Shown: positions 8,081-16,067 of the stretch, piece after piece | Position numbering within the stretch: the stretch's first letter is position 1 | How the letters are laid out: every line of letters begins with the position of its first letter | NCBI GenBank assembly: GCA_022563775.1 | Contig: JADFMS010000027.1 | Coordinates: forward strand, 1-20,210 | DNA from: Fidelibacterota bacterium | GTDB lineage: Bacteria; Marinisomatota; SORT01 | Direction: 5' to 3' | DNA: 20,210 nucleotides | The notes under the pieces: model-generated | What the model was told of the DNA's origin: nothing | The model's input: only the letters and a program-made list of their open reading frames with translations | Databases searched by the model: none | Made by a program: the position numbers and the translations under genes

Positions 8081-9448
8081 TCACCTTATTTTCGTCCTGA
8101 ATCGATAGTTTATCCTGACGAAAAATCTGTAATCACTCGAATATCCATAGAAATCACTTTGACTTTTAATATTCTGAGAGAGGTATTGAAGATCAACCCC
8201 TGTCCAAATGCTATTCGAAAACCTGATATCTCCTCCGATAAAAGCAGTTGTGGAGCTGTTATCGGTTATTGCTTCCGGATCAATTTTGTATGTTGAATAG
8301 GAACTGCCGATCCTCAGTTTGAAGACATCTGACAATTTAGAGCTATTTGATATGTTGATTGAAAGAGCGTCTCCGGCATATCCTCTCCTCCTTGTGAGAC
8401 CGAGTGATGATCCTTTCCACCTGATGCCGGAGTTTATCGTTATATTTATTCTATCGAGTGTTTCAAAATCTTCGGTTTGCTCGAACATTATCACGGCAAT
8501 ACCAGCCGACATAGAGATATCCTTATTAACATGATAATATACTCTGCTTCCGATTTCTGTGTTGGGCTTTTGATTGAATACCCAGAATATGCTGTTTTCG
8601 TTAAGTCTCGGACGTCTAATGATATACTTAGCCTTAATGGTTATATCTTTTCCGGGTTTATAATTACCTGTAAGCTCAAATCGCTGAAATCTTCTGAATC
8701 CATGCGTTCCGGACCCCACAAGAGGAAGCCCGTAATTAAGCAATAGCCTTGTTCGTATGTCAACATTATTCCCAAATTTTTTCCTGATCCCCCCGGACAG
8801 GAAGCGCTCCTGCGTAGATTGTTTCTGCAATATCTTTCCGGTGATTACACCAAGGGTGGAATATTGTACAGGCTCTCTTCTCACATCGGAATATGCTATC
8901 GAAATATCACTTCCGAAAAAATTTCTGTAGGACGATTGAAATCCCAGAACCTGGTTTTCTCTGATATCCCTCACCTCAAGCCCACGGTCAGCCGGAACGT
9001 TGGCTCCCCAGTAGCCGGTGAGAATCAAATTGGGAATGGCCTTATATTTTAATCTTATACCGTCAAACGCAACTGTTACCGAGTTACTGTATATTCTCTG
9101 TCTTCCTGCATAGAGGAGAACTCCGTGGGGAGCTTTGTACTTTAAGTGCAGATTGACTATCCGTGTGCGCGGATCATTTGAGGCGGCATTACTCAAGTCG
9201 GTAGAATATGCTATGCCGGTATGAATAGAGAGTCGATTACCGGTCAATCCGGTCACCTTGAAATTCGCCAGCTGGTAAAACCGTAAATGCATGGTCGAGA
9301 CGAGAGGAGAATCCTGGCGTTCCCAGTTGTAGATCGAGGTTCCAATCCTGCCGGTCACTACTTGAGCATCAGCCGAATTCAATGCTAATACAAATATTAC
9401 GCCTATCCCGATGAAACTTGTATATTTGATTCTTACTTTAGTTCTCAC
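8081..9448 (-). CDS. Outer-membrane beta-barrel protein, porin-cytochrome partner
   Basis: This 455-residue protein has a signal peptide ending ADA|Q (residue 28) and then almost only alternating polar/hydrophobic strands separated by short turns, with many Tyr/Arg/Asn and no predicted alpha-helical membrane segment. This is the look of a barrel of perhaps 18-22 strands, with strand-like repeats through to the C-terminal YRFFVRINYRF segment. I do not recognise a named family. The start is GTG, 27 nt after the receiver-domain gene. Its stop lies within the ribosome site of the 14-haem cytochrome gene, so the two are co-translated. Context suggests it sheathes that cytochrome across the outer membrane. 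A plain porin is the main alternative. Confidence 0.75.
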   Translation of the reverse strand: MRTKVRIKYTSFIGIGVIFVLALNSADAQVVTGRIGTSIYNWERQDSPLVSTMHLRFYQLANFKVTGLTGNRLSIHTGIAYSTDLSNAASNDPRTRIVNLHLKYKAPHGVLLYAGRQRIYSNSVTVAFDGIRLKYKAIPNLILTGYWGANVPADRGLEVRDIRENQVLGFQSSYRNFFGSDISIAYSDVRREPVQYSTLGVITGKILQKQSTQERFLSGGIRKKFGNNVDIRTRLLLNYGLPLVGSGTHGFRRFQRFELTGNYKPGKDITIKAKYIIRRPRLNENSIFWVFNQKPNTEIGSRVYYHVNKDISMSAGIAVIMFEQTEDFETLDRINITINSGIRWKGSSLGLTRRRGYAGDALSINISNSSKLSDVFKLRIGSSYSTYKIDPEAITDNSSTTAFIGGDIRFSNSIWTGVDLQYLSQNIKSQSDFYGYSSDYRFFVRINYRFRTKIR

Positions 9449-9475
9449 CTTACCAATCAGCAGAGAGAATAATAT

Positions 9476-9856
9476 CTATTTTGCAGCTTCCACTTTGGAG
9501 CACAAACGTTTGACCGTTTGGAGAAATTTGTCTATATCAAGCGGCTTGTATAAGACAGCATCTGAAATTTTCTTTAGCTCCAGATCAAATTTATGCACAT
9601 TTTCGTTGTATATGTAAATAGATATTATTTTCGTTTTAAGACCATTTAATCCGTATCCGGACAGTGCATTCCAATCATAATCGTTATATAACTCAAAATC
9701 AAGTATCAAAAGATCGACTTTCAGATTTTCTGCTTTGCTCAATGCTTTGTGTAAATCGGATTCCTTCCATATTTTAAATTCATCCTCAAGCAGAAGAGCC
9801 AGGCTTGATCGGAACTCCTCGTCAGTGCCGAATATGATTCCCGTTCGTTTTGTCAC
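9476..9856 (-). CDS. Stand-alone receiver-domain protein (degenerate)
   Basis: This 126-residue protein has the receiver fold pattern. The probable phospho-acceptor Asp53 is in LLILDFEL and the conserved Lys-Pro is in VLYKP (104-105). The usual acidic pair after strand 1 is shifted to TDEE (11-14), and the Thr/Ser position and alpha-4 region (IISIYIYNE) are unusual. No output domain follows. The start is GTG, with AAGGA 8 nt upstream. It is the first gene of the cytochrome operon and lies 179 nt after the NtrC-type regulator, so it may take part in the same phosphorelay or act as a phosphate sink; both are inferences. Confidence 0.7.
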   Translation of the reverse strand: MTKRTGIIFGTDEEFRSSLALLLEDEFKIWKESDLHKALSKAENLKVDLLILDFELYNDYDWNALSGYGLNGLKTKIISIYIYNENVHKFDLELKKISDAVLYKPLDIDKFLQTVKRLCSKVEAAK

Positions 9857-9950
9857 CGGTAATATCCTTGATAATTGATTTCCCGGTGAACATCAGGACA
9901 AACTTCATGCCATCTGAAAGTTGTTTTTCAATGAAACGGTTAACATTCAT
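9822..9950 (-). other. Possible 42-residue small ORF in leader
   Basis: An ATG frame at 9950 runs 42 codons and ends 35 nt inside the receiver-domain gene in another frame. Its middle (LSDGMKFVLMFTGKS) reads like protein rather than random sequence, but there is no ribosome site and the overlap is awkward. It could be a leader peptide or a relic. I do not count it as a gene. Confidence 0.2.
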
Positions 9951-9992
9951 ATTTACAGTAGCTTATGGATTATGTTCAATCCTTGTGCTGCG

Positions 9993-10008
9993 GCGAATCA
10001 TCTTCCAA
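9993..10008 (-). promoter_or_regulatory. Candidate sigma54 promoter of cytochrome operon
   Basis: The minus strand reads TTGGAAGATGATTCGC. The invariant GG (-24) and GC (-12) of sigma54 promoters are both present with the required 10 nt between them; the flanking bases match the consensus only partly. It lies between a sigma54-activator gene and the first gene of the cytochrome operon, giving a leader of about 125 nt. Slightly upstream (10026-10032) is a perfect TGGCACG half-site whose -12 partner is TTCT, not TTGC, so that one looks defective. A sigma70-like TTGAAC, N18, TAAATA also lies downstream and could be the real promoter. Confidence 0.35.
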
Positions 10009-10035
10009 CAAATGAGAAGAAGAAGCGTGCCATTC

Positions 10036-11397
10036 TTAGCTTTGAGAATCAGCCTCATGTTGCTCTAATTTCCGGTATAAGGACGAAAGGGAAATTCCGA
10101 GCAGCTCGGACGTTTTTTTCTTATCCCAATTATTATTTTTCAATTCGGACAGAATATGGTTTATCTCAAAATTACCCATCACGGTCGATAAATCTTTTGC
10201 GCTGCTTACGTCAATTAATTCGCTTTTAGCCGATATGGATTCCGGGAGATCTTGTATGCTTAATTTAGGACCCTCTGTAAAAATCATTGCCCTTTCCACT
10301 ATGTTTTCAAGTTCCCTTACCTCTCCTCTCCATTTATGATTTTTTAATACGCTCAGCACTTGATCTTCGGCGCCCTCTATGTTTTTACCCATCTCTCGAT
10401 TGAGCTTATCTATAAAATGATTTAAGAGCAGTTCGATATCCCCCTCTCTTTCACTCAGTGAAGGCAGCCGCACTTCAACCACGTTCAACCTGAAATATAA
10501 GTCTTCCCTGAAGTTCCCGTTAGTTACTTCTGTCTCAATGTCCTTGTTGGTTGCCGCGATTATTCTCACGTCAAATCGGTGTGATTTTGTTCCTCCAACA
10601 GGAGTGATCTCAGAAGTTTCAATCGCACGCAGCAGCTTTACCTGAAGATGCATTGGAAGTTCGCTGATTTCGTCGAGGAAGAACGTCCCTTTGTCTGCCG
10701 CTGCGAATAATCCTATTTTATCCCTAATAGCTCCCGTGAAGGATCCCTTTAGATGACCGAACAATTCCGATTCAATCAGCGTTTCGACTATAGCTCCGCA
10801 GTTGACCGTTATGAGTGGTTGTCCCGCCCTCTTTCCGTTATAATGGATCGCTTTAGCTACAAGCTCTTTGCCGGTTCCAGTCTTTCCGGTAATGAGTACC
10901 GTTCCATCCGAGTTCGACACCTTCTTGATCAATTCGTATACCTTCTGCATAGAAGCCGATTTGCCGATAATATTTGAAAAATCATATTTCTTATGGACTT
11001 CTCGCCTGAGAATGACGTTTTCTTTGGAAATTGATTTGTATTCAAACAATCTTTTTACCTTGAGTATCACCTCATCAAAATCAAGGGGTTTGATTATATA
11101 ATCGTATGCTCCGCTTCTGAGTGCTGATACCGCTGAATCTACCGATGCATAAGCAGTGATCACCATTGTAAACGTATCGGTTTTTTTTGAGGAGATTTTC
11201 TCAAGGAGCTCTATTCCGCCGACTTTCGGCATCTTGAGATCCGTTATCACAAGGTCATAATTATTATCTTCAATTTTATCAATTGCATCAGAACCATCTA
11301 CCGCGGTGTCAACGTTGTATCCGTTCTCTTTGAGGATATAGGAAAGTGAATCTCTGATTATTTCTTCGTCGTCAACTACTAATATTTTTTCGGCCAT
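10036..11397 (-). CDS. Sigma54-dependent NtrC-family response regulator
   Basis: This 453-residue protein has three domains. An N-terminal receiver carries D9, D10, phospho-acceptor D53 (ITDLKMP) and K103. A central AAA+ domain has Walker A GKTGTGKE (171-178), the sigma54-contact loop GSFTGA (218-223, a variant of GAFTGA) and Walker B FFLDEIS (239-245), and an arginine-rich REDLYFRL segment follows. A C-terminal Fis-type helix-turn-helix lies at about 424-446. It should bind enhancer sites and use ATP to open sigma54 promoters when phosphorylated. It starts 2 nt after the kinase stop, so the two form a cognate pair. Its position directly upstream of the cytochrome operon suggests that operon is a target. 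Confidence 0.93.
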   Translation of the reverse strand: MAEKILVVDDEEIIRDSLSYILKENGYNVDTAVDGSDAIDKIEDNNYDLVITDLKMPKVGGIELLEKISSKKTDTFTMVITAYASVDSAVSALRSGAYDYIIKPLDFDEVILKVKRLFEYKSISKENVILRREVHKKYDFSNIIGKSASMQKVYELIKKVSNSDGTVLITGKTGTGKELVAKAIHYNGKRAGQPLITVNCGAIVETLIESELFGHLKGSFTGAIRDKIGLFAAADKGTFFLDEISELPMHLQVKLLRAIETSEITPVGGTKSHRFDVRIIAATNKDIETEVTNGNFREDLYFRLNVVEVRLPSLSEREGDIELLLNHFIDKLNREMGKNIEGAEDQVLSVLKNHKWRGEVRELENIVERAMIFTEGPKLSIQDLPESISAKSELIDVSSAKDLSTVMGNFEINHILSELKNNNWDKKKTSELLGISLSSLYRKLEQHEADSQS

Positions 11398-11399
11398 AA

Positions 11400-12872
11400 C
11401 TATTTTCCCGTCCTTTGCAGCGGCAATGTTATGGTGAAAGCAGAACCTTCTCCTTCTTCAGATTCGACAGAAATGCCGCCTCCGAATGATTGAATTATGC
11501 CGTTGCTGACCCACAGTCCGAGCCCTGTGCCTTTTCCAACCTCTTTAGTGCTGAAAAACGGCTCAAATATCCTGTCTATATTCTTCGGCGCGATGCCGGT
11601 GCCATTATCGCTAACCCTAATGATGACAGCGTCTTCCAATTCTTCAGTCGTAATACTTATCTCTTCCTTACCGTTCCTCATTGCATCCAGGGAATTTAAC
11701 AGCAAATTAAGGATTACCTGAAAAAATTGGTCGGCAATCAGGTTCGGTTTTCCGATTTCGTTCGACAGATTCAATCTGAAATTGACGTTTTTTGATTTTC
11801 CGTCAATCTGGACGATTTTCACCGCTTTATTTATCTGTTCATTTACGTCCGTCGGCTCCTCTTCGGATTCGGATGGGCGAGAAAAATCTACGAGATCCCT
11901 AATTATTTGGGTGATTCTACGAGTCTGCCCAATTATCATATCCAGCTTTTCTTCAACTTCATCACTATTGTTTTTTCTTTGTAACACCTGCACGATTGAT
12001 GAAATAGACGTTAATGGGTTACCTACTTCATGTGCTATTCCTGCGGCAAGTTGACCGAGCACAGCCAGCTGTTCCGACCGTCCCATTTTTCTTTTTATCA
12101 TAAGAAATTCGGTGATGTCCTGACCGATGGTGAGAACGCCGTTCACTTCGCCATTTTCGTTTTTTAACGTCGTATTGCTCCAGAGTATAGTCCGCAGTTC
12201 TCCTGATTTTGTTATTACGTCGTTTTCATTATGAAGCGGATTTCCTGTTTCGATCAGATTTTGGAAGACGCCGATCGCCTCAGCCTGTTTCTGCTCCGGC
12301 AGGAAGGTTTCAAACCAGTTTTTCCCTATTACGTCGGAGCCTTTGTATCCAAGTAAATCCTCGCACATCTGATTAAACAAAAGGATATTCCCATCTTCGT
12401 CAAGAGAGAGTATAAGACTGTTGGCAGTGCTTAGGAGAGATTCGGAAAATCTCCGTTGTAAGTCTAATTCTTCTCCCATTTTATATTTATCCGACAAGTC
12501 GATCGTGAGACCCATATATCCTGATAGTTTTCCATCTTCAAATACGGGAGTGATAGACAGATATACCGGAATTTCGCTTCCATCCTTTTTTCTGTTGAAT
12601 ATCTCGCCCTTCCACTGCTTATCATTAAGGATTCCGGACCACATATCTTCATAAACGGATTTATCAGTCGTCGAAGAGCGAACAACCCGATTAGTTTTTC
12701 CCAATACCTCTTCCGGAAGATAACCGTACATTTTTGTAAACGCCGGATTGATGACTTTTATGATACCATCAGCATTGGTTATGACTATTGCGTCCGTTGA
12801 ATGTTGAAATGCATTAGCCAGGCGATTTATGTTCGTCGCCTGATTCGACTCAGAAATACTTCGTTTTTTCAT
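11400..12872 (-). CDS. Cytoplasmic PAS-PAS sensor histidine kinase
   Basis: This 490-residue protein has no membrane segment. PAS domain 1 covers about 18-128 (TDAIVITNADG..., with a GLTID PAC end) and PAS domain 2 about 142-256. A dimerisation domain follows with the phosphorylated His281 in HEVGNPL. The ATPase domain has N-box residues N389/N393, DNGTGI (422-427), the F box FEPFFSTK and GKGTGLGL (447-454). This is NtrB-like architecture. The first PAS may bind a cofactor or a small cytoplasmic signal, but I see no cysteine cluster or canonical haem histidine that would settle it. A redox or oxygen signal would fit the neighbouring respiratory genes. It is co-transcribed with the regulator downstream. 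Confidence 0.92.
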   Translation of the reverse strand: MKKRSISESNQATNINRLANAFQHSTDAIVITNADGIIKVINPAFTKMYGYLPEEVLGKTNRVVRSSTTDKSVYEDMWSGILNDKQWKGEIFNRKKDGSEIPVYLSITPVFEDGKLSGYMGLTIDLSDKYKMGEELDLQRRFSESLLSTANSLILSLDEDGNILLFNQMCEDLLGYKGSDVIGKNWFETFLPEQKQAEAIGVFQNLIETGNPLHNENDVITKSGELRTILWSNTTLKNENGEVNGVLTIGQDITEFLMIKRKMGRSEQLAVLGQLAAGIAHEVGNPLTSISSIVQVLQRKNNSDEVEEKLDMIIGQTRRITQIIRDLVDFSRPSESEEEPTDVNEQINKAVKIVQIDGKSKNVNFRLNLSNEIGKPNLIADQFFQVILNLLLNSLDAMRNGKEEISITTEELEDAVIIRVSDNGTGIAPKNIDRIFEPFFSTKEVGKGTGLGLWVSNGIIQSFGGGISVESEEGEGSAFTITLPLQRTGK

Positions 12873-12938
12873 TTAAATCCATCGGGCATTTATAACCATT
12901 TAGGAATTCGCCCGAATAACTATGAATAAGACTCCTGA

Positions 12939-13313
12939 TCACACCTCGATTTCGAAGTCCTCGTCAAATCCGGATTCTTCGTCCGCCTTGCTTCTGAGGA
13001 GCTTCATAATCTTACCCACCTGTTCCTTCAACCTTTCCACAAACATATTGGCATCGGATTCGTGCGCAAACAGTAAGTCGAGACCTTCAGCCGATTTCAG
13101 GTCGATCTTCAGTTTAGTCACCGGCCGGCTTGCCGTGAGCGTATGTCCCCTCTCACGAGCCCCGTCAACGTGCAGAGTAATAACAAAATCCTCGTCAAAA
13201 TATTTCGAAAATAGCGATTCATCCGCCGTGAGATCGAAATCCACAACTACTTCATAAAACTGTGTGTCTCTCAAAGAACTCTTTACCATTTTCTTTGAAA
13301 TTTTAATGATCAT
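12939..13313 (-). CDS. Hypothetical protein, 124 residues
   Basis: I do not recognise this protein. It has no signal peptide or membrane segment. It looks like an alpha/beta domain: beta-rich in the first 75 residues (YEVVVDFDLTADE, FVITLHVDG, VTKLKIDLKS), then helices (about 85-108), and a very acidic tail (EESGFDEDFEIEV). The ATG start has GGGAG about 7 nt upstream. It sits 51 nt after the MgtC-like gene and 66 nt before the kinase gene, so it may be co-transcribed with either. Acidic tail and size suggest a cytoplasmic protein; function unknown. Confidence 0.7.
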   Translation of the reverse strand: MIIKISKKMVKSSLRDTQFYEVVVDFDLTADESLFSKYFDEDFVITLHVDGARERGHTLTASRPVTKLKIDLKSAEGLDLLFAHESDANMFVERLKEQVGKIMKLLRSKADEESGFDEDFEIEV

Positions 13314-13364
13314 TTTAATCTCCCATAAGTTGAAGATTCGTTTTAATCGTAAAATTCACTTCTG

Positions 13365-13793
13365 CTATTCAGTATTAGAAGAACCGTTTCCCAATTTCAA
13401 ATGGTTAAGGATTATGTATCCGACTACTGCCGCGATGACAGCCTCTACAATCATACCTGCTCCCACGAGAATACCGAGAGAAGACGCGAAAAGAAGCTTT
13501 ACTCCCGTTAGAACGCCGTTACCGTCCTTATCGGCAGTTATCAATTTCGATGACATAATAGCAATAGCGATAAGTATACCTGATATGACAAAGCCCAACA
13601 TAAATTCCTGGGAGCCCTTTACGGAATGTTTCGATGCTGTAACTAACATCGTGGAAAATGTTCCGGAGAGAATAAAGAAACGAATATCAACATTCCTGTC
13701 AGCTTTCGGCAATTGCCAACCCAATGATCCGCTTAGCAATGCGGATATAAGAATCTTAAACGAAAATATTATCCAATCACCGACAAAACCCAT
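13365..13793 (-). CDS. MgtC/SapB-like membrane protein
   Basis: This 142-residue protein has about four hydrophobic segments (7-25, 40-52, 66-84, 98-131). The pattern of a short GSLGWQ..KADRNVDIRFFILSG loop, a helix, a loop (about 85-98), and a C-terminal ILVGAGMIVEAVIAAVVGYIIL helix follows the core layout of MgtC/SapB-family proteins, which lie in the inner membrane and are linked to magnesium or stress responses. The match is by pattern only and the family's arginine motif is weak, so an unrelated four-helix protein is possible. AGGGAGAG lies upstream of the ATG. Confidence 0.55.
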   Translation of the reverse strand: MGFVGDWIIFSFKILISALLSGSLGWQLPKADRNVDIRFFILSGTFSTMLVTASKHSVKGSQEFMLGFVISGILIAIAIMSSKLITADKDGNGVLTGVKLLFASSLGILVGAGMIVEAVIAAVVGYIILNHLKLGNGSSNTE

Positions 13794-13981
13794 ATGAATC
13801 TCTCCCTAAACACTTTCATACGTTTTTTTAGCTGCTTAATCCCTAATTACAGAGGCTACAGACTAAAGTTAAATCATACTATACAGGATAGTCAACCCAT
13901 ATCGGTTATTGAGCATATCATCCCAAACAGGTAATTTGCTTGCTCGAAGAAATAAGATAATGTTGAATGACGGTTGGTGCT

Positions 13982-15217
13982 TCAGTCGTTGTCTCTGCCT
14001 AAACTGAACAGAGTGATTTCAGGTGTCGAATTTAACCTGATCGGAGGTCCGACAGTACCGATACCTCTGTTTACGTACAATTTGGACGAGCCTATCTTAA
14101 ACTCACCGCTCACAAATGGAGTTACGAGGTGAACAAAACTATAATTGTTACCCATGAACTTCAGACCTACCTGCCCACCGTGGGTATGACCTGAAAGCGT
14201 AAGATCGACATCATATTTTGCGGATAAAGGGAATATATCCGGATTATGGGACATCAATATCAACGGCAGTTCTTCGTCCGCGTCACGAAGGGTTGAATCC
14301 AGATCGGGTTTTCCCACCCAAAGATCATCGATCCCGGCAATCGTTATTTTTTCTCCTTTTACCTCCACCACCGTTGAAGAATTGACCAGAATGTTAACGC
14401 CGATAGATTCCATTTGATTTCTCACTTCTGCCGCTCCGGTATAATAGTCATGGTTTCCGAGACAGCCGAACACTCCCCCCGGCGCCGATAATCCCCTCAA
14501 TCCGGAACTGCAAATAGGGATGTACTTTTGTGAATTGGAAACAAAATCGCCGGTTATAATTATAATGTCGGGATTCTCCCTCATCACCAACCGGGTAACT
14601 CTCTCGACCTCTGATTTGCCTATAAATTGATTTGTGTGTAAATCACTGACCTGCGCAATTTTTAATCCCTGCAAAGCATCAGGTAATCCGTGAATATCAA
14701 TATTCACTTCATTCAACTCAGGAGTTAACTTGGCGGCAATAGCTCCGTATCCAAACGTTGTAACAGGGGCTGCGGCAATTCCCAAAGAAACTAATGAACC
14801 TGACTGCAAAAACTTTCTGCGGTCAGCGAAATTAATTTCCCGGCGTACTTTTATTTTGGAAAAATAGGGGATATACTTGCGGCTCACGGCGATAATCGAC
14901 ACTGTTATTTCTTTGATCATAATAAACAGAAATGTCACAAAAGAGGAGATCAACCAAATTATCAGCGGATAAAAAATCATATACTTGATAATTGCCGATC
15001 CGCTTGAATCGAATCCAAGAATGACAGAGATTAGACCGGCTGAGACGAGATATAAAAAAAAGAATCTCGTTACTCCGATCATCCGTCTCTCTAACTGAGA
15101 GTTCATTCCCAACTCTGCCATAAAAGTTAAAGACCTTTTATATAATGACCACTGCATCCCTAACATCGACATGACAAAGAGCGCAAAAATGACTAAATGA
15201 AAGAGGCTTCTTTGCAT
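13982..15217 (-). CDS. Membrane-anchored metallophosphoesterase
   Basis: This 411-residue protein has an N-terminal membrane region with about four hydrophobic stretches (5-25, 50-70, 75-101, 104-117). A twin-arginine-like motif (RRKFL, 133-137) before a further hydrophobic stretch (141-160) follows, and then a calcineurin-type phosphoesterase domain. Metal-binding motifs are intact: DLH (192-194), GD (223-224), GNHD (254-257), SHNPD (323-327) and GHTHGG (343-348). This is the YkuE/YaeI-like group, some members of which act on lipid or nucleotide phosphates; the substrate is unknown here. The start follows the previous stop by one base, making it the last gene of a four-gene unit. The RRKFL element just before the last hydrophobic stretch suggests the catalytic domain is placed outside the cytoplasm. 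Confidence 0.9.
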   Translation of the reverse strand: MQRSLFHLVIFALFVMSMLGMQWSLYKRSLTFMAELGMNSQLERRMIGVTRFFFLYLVSAGLISVILGFDSSGSAIIKYMIFYPLIIWLISSFVTFLFIMIKEITVSIIAVSRKYIPYFSKIKVRREINFADRRKFLQSGSLVSLGIAAAPVTTFGYGAIAAKLTPELNEVNIDIHGLPDALQGLKIAQVSDLHTNQFIGKSEVERVTRLVMRENPDIIIITGDFVSNSQKYIPICSSGLRGLSAPGGVFGCLGNHDYYTGAAEVRNQMESIGVNILVNSSTVVEVKGEKITIAGIDDLWVGKPDLDSTLRDADEELPLILMSHNPDIFPLSAKYDVDLTLSGHTHGGQVGLKFMGNNYSFVHLVTPFVSGEFKIGSSKLYVNRGIGTVGPPIRLNSTPEITLFSLGRDND

Positions 15218-15218
15218 T

Positions 15219-15689
15219 CTACGGAATTTCGGAATCTTCTAAAACATCTGATTTCTTTAGTTTTCCGGAATTTTCATAGTCGATAGCCCGTAACAACATC
15301 TCCTCAATATCCTCACTTGTTTCTATAATCCTTTTATTTATCGAGTTGCTGGTATCTGGAAAGTTTGCTTCGAACACCTTCATCATTATATCTTCATCAT
15401 TCATATCGGGATTATCTTTCCTAAGAGTGTCGATTTCATTATAGATGTCACGCAGAAACATCATATCCGATTCCAGGCCGATAGCGATTTTTATTATAAC
15501 AAATATCGCAATCGCTGAAGTGACAGCAGCATAAAAATGAACAAACCCGAATGCTATGAGTCCGCTGGTTATGGACATCAATGACGCGATAGTCACCAAG
15601 ATATAAAATTTATTTCTCTTCCTGATTAGAATTCTTGAGAGATAAGCCAGCATCCCGAGTGAGAGCGATAAGAATATGAATAGAGTCAA
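15219..15689 (-). CDS. Hypothetical small membrane protein
   Basis: This 156-residue protein has three hydrophobic segments in the first half (about 1-17, 28-48, 51-71) and a charged, mostly acidic helical cytoplasmic-like half (about 75-156). I recognise no family. The start appears to be TTG, with AAAGGA about 12 nt upstream and overlapping the end of the preceding gene's stop region; no closer in-frame start exists before residue 13. It stands between a small Cys-tailed protein and a metallophosphoesterase, with gaps of 16 and 1 nt. Confidence 0.65.
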   Translation of the reverse strand: MTLFIFLSLSLGMLAYLSRILIRKRNKFYILVTIASLMSITSGLIAFGFVHFYAAVTSAIAIFVIIKIAIGLESDMMFLRDIYNEIDTLRKDNPDMNDEDIMMKVFEANFPDTSNSINKRIIETSEDIEEMLLRAIDYENSGKLKKSDVLEDSEIP

Positions 15690-15705
15690 GAGATGAACTT
15701 TTCCT

Positions 15706-16059
15706 TTATTCTAATCCGCAGCTGTGATCACAGCCGCCTTCTTTGCTCGGGGTTTCAAGACAGCCGGTTACAAGCGCTATTAAGTATTCAAAGGGGTATT
15801 TATCTTCAAGATGGATATGACCGGAATTTCCGTAAACCTGCATCGTATAATCCTTCAGCTCTTCAAAAAAGATCAGCATTCGCTGTTCCAACCCATACCT
15901 GTAAAACAAGTCTCCGATCAGTGCCCAATCGTGTTCGTAAATAGCTGCTTCTTCAATAATACTCCAATCGCTGTCGCTGAGCACATATTCTTTCTTAAGC
16001 AACGCTACAAGACCACTGCTTTTGTGAGCGACTCTCTCTTTTTCAGCAATAATATTCAC
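15706..16059 (-). CDS. Hypothetical protein with Cys/His tail
   Basis: This 117-residue soluble protein is mainly helical and acidic and has no known motif. Near its C terminus is GGCDHSCGLE, where two cysteines and a histidine could bind a metal, preceded by a lone Cys in TGCLE. The start is GTG, with AGGGA upstream. It is 8 nt after the SH3-domain protein gene and 16 nt before the small membrane protein gene. Function unknown. Confidence 0.65.
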   Translation of the reverse strand: MNIIAEKERVAHKSSGLVALLKKEYVLSDSDWSIIEEAAIYEHDWALIGDLFYRYGLEQRMLIFFEELKDYTMQVYGNSGHIHLEDKYPFEYLIALVTGCLETPSKEGGCDHSCGLE

Positions 16060-16067
16060 GTGTTTCC

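Noticed and set aside
10017..10032. TGGCACG followed by N4 and TTCTT as a sigma54 promoter
   Set aside because: The -24 half is perfect but the nearly invariant GC at -12 is CT, so I prefer the weaker-looking but correctly spaced GG/GC pair at 9993-10008.
12882..12915. Inverted repeat TCGGGC/GCCCGA before the kinase gene, as a terminator
   Set aside because: The stem is only 6 bp with a 22-nt loop and no T run follows on the minus strand.
13867..13895. TTGACT, N17, TTAACT as promoter of the MgtC-like gene
   Set aside because: The -10 matches only 3 of 6 bases, too weak to list as a feature, although some promoter is likely in this 188-nt gap.
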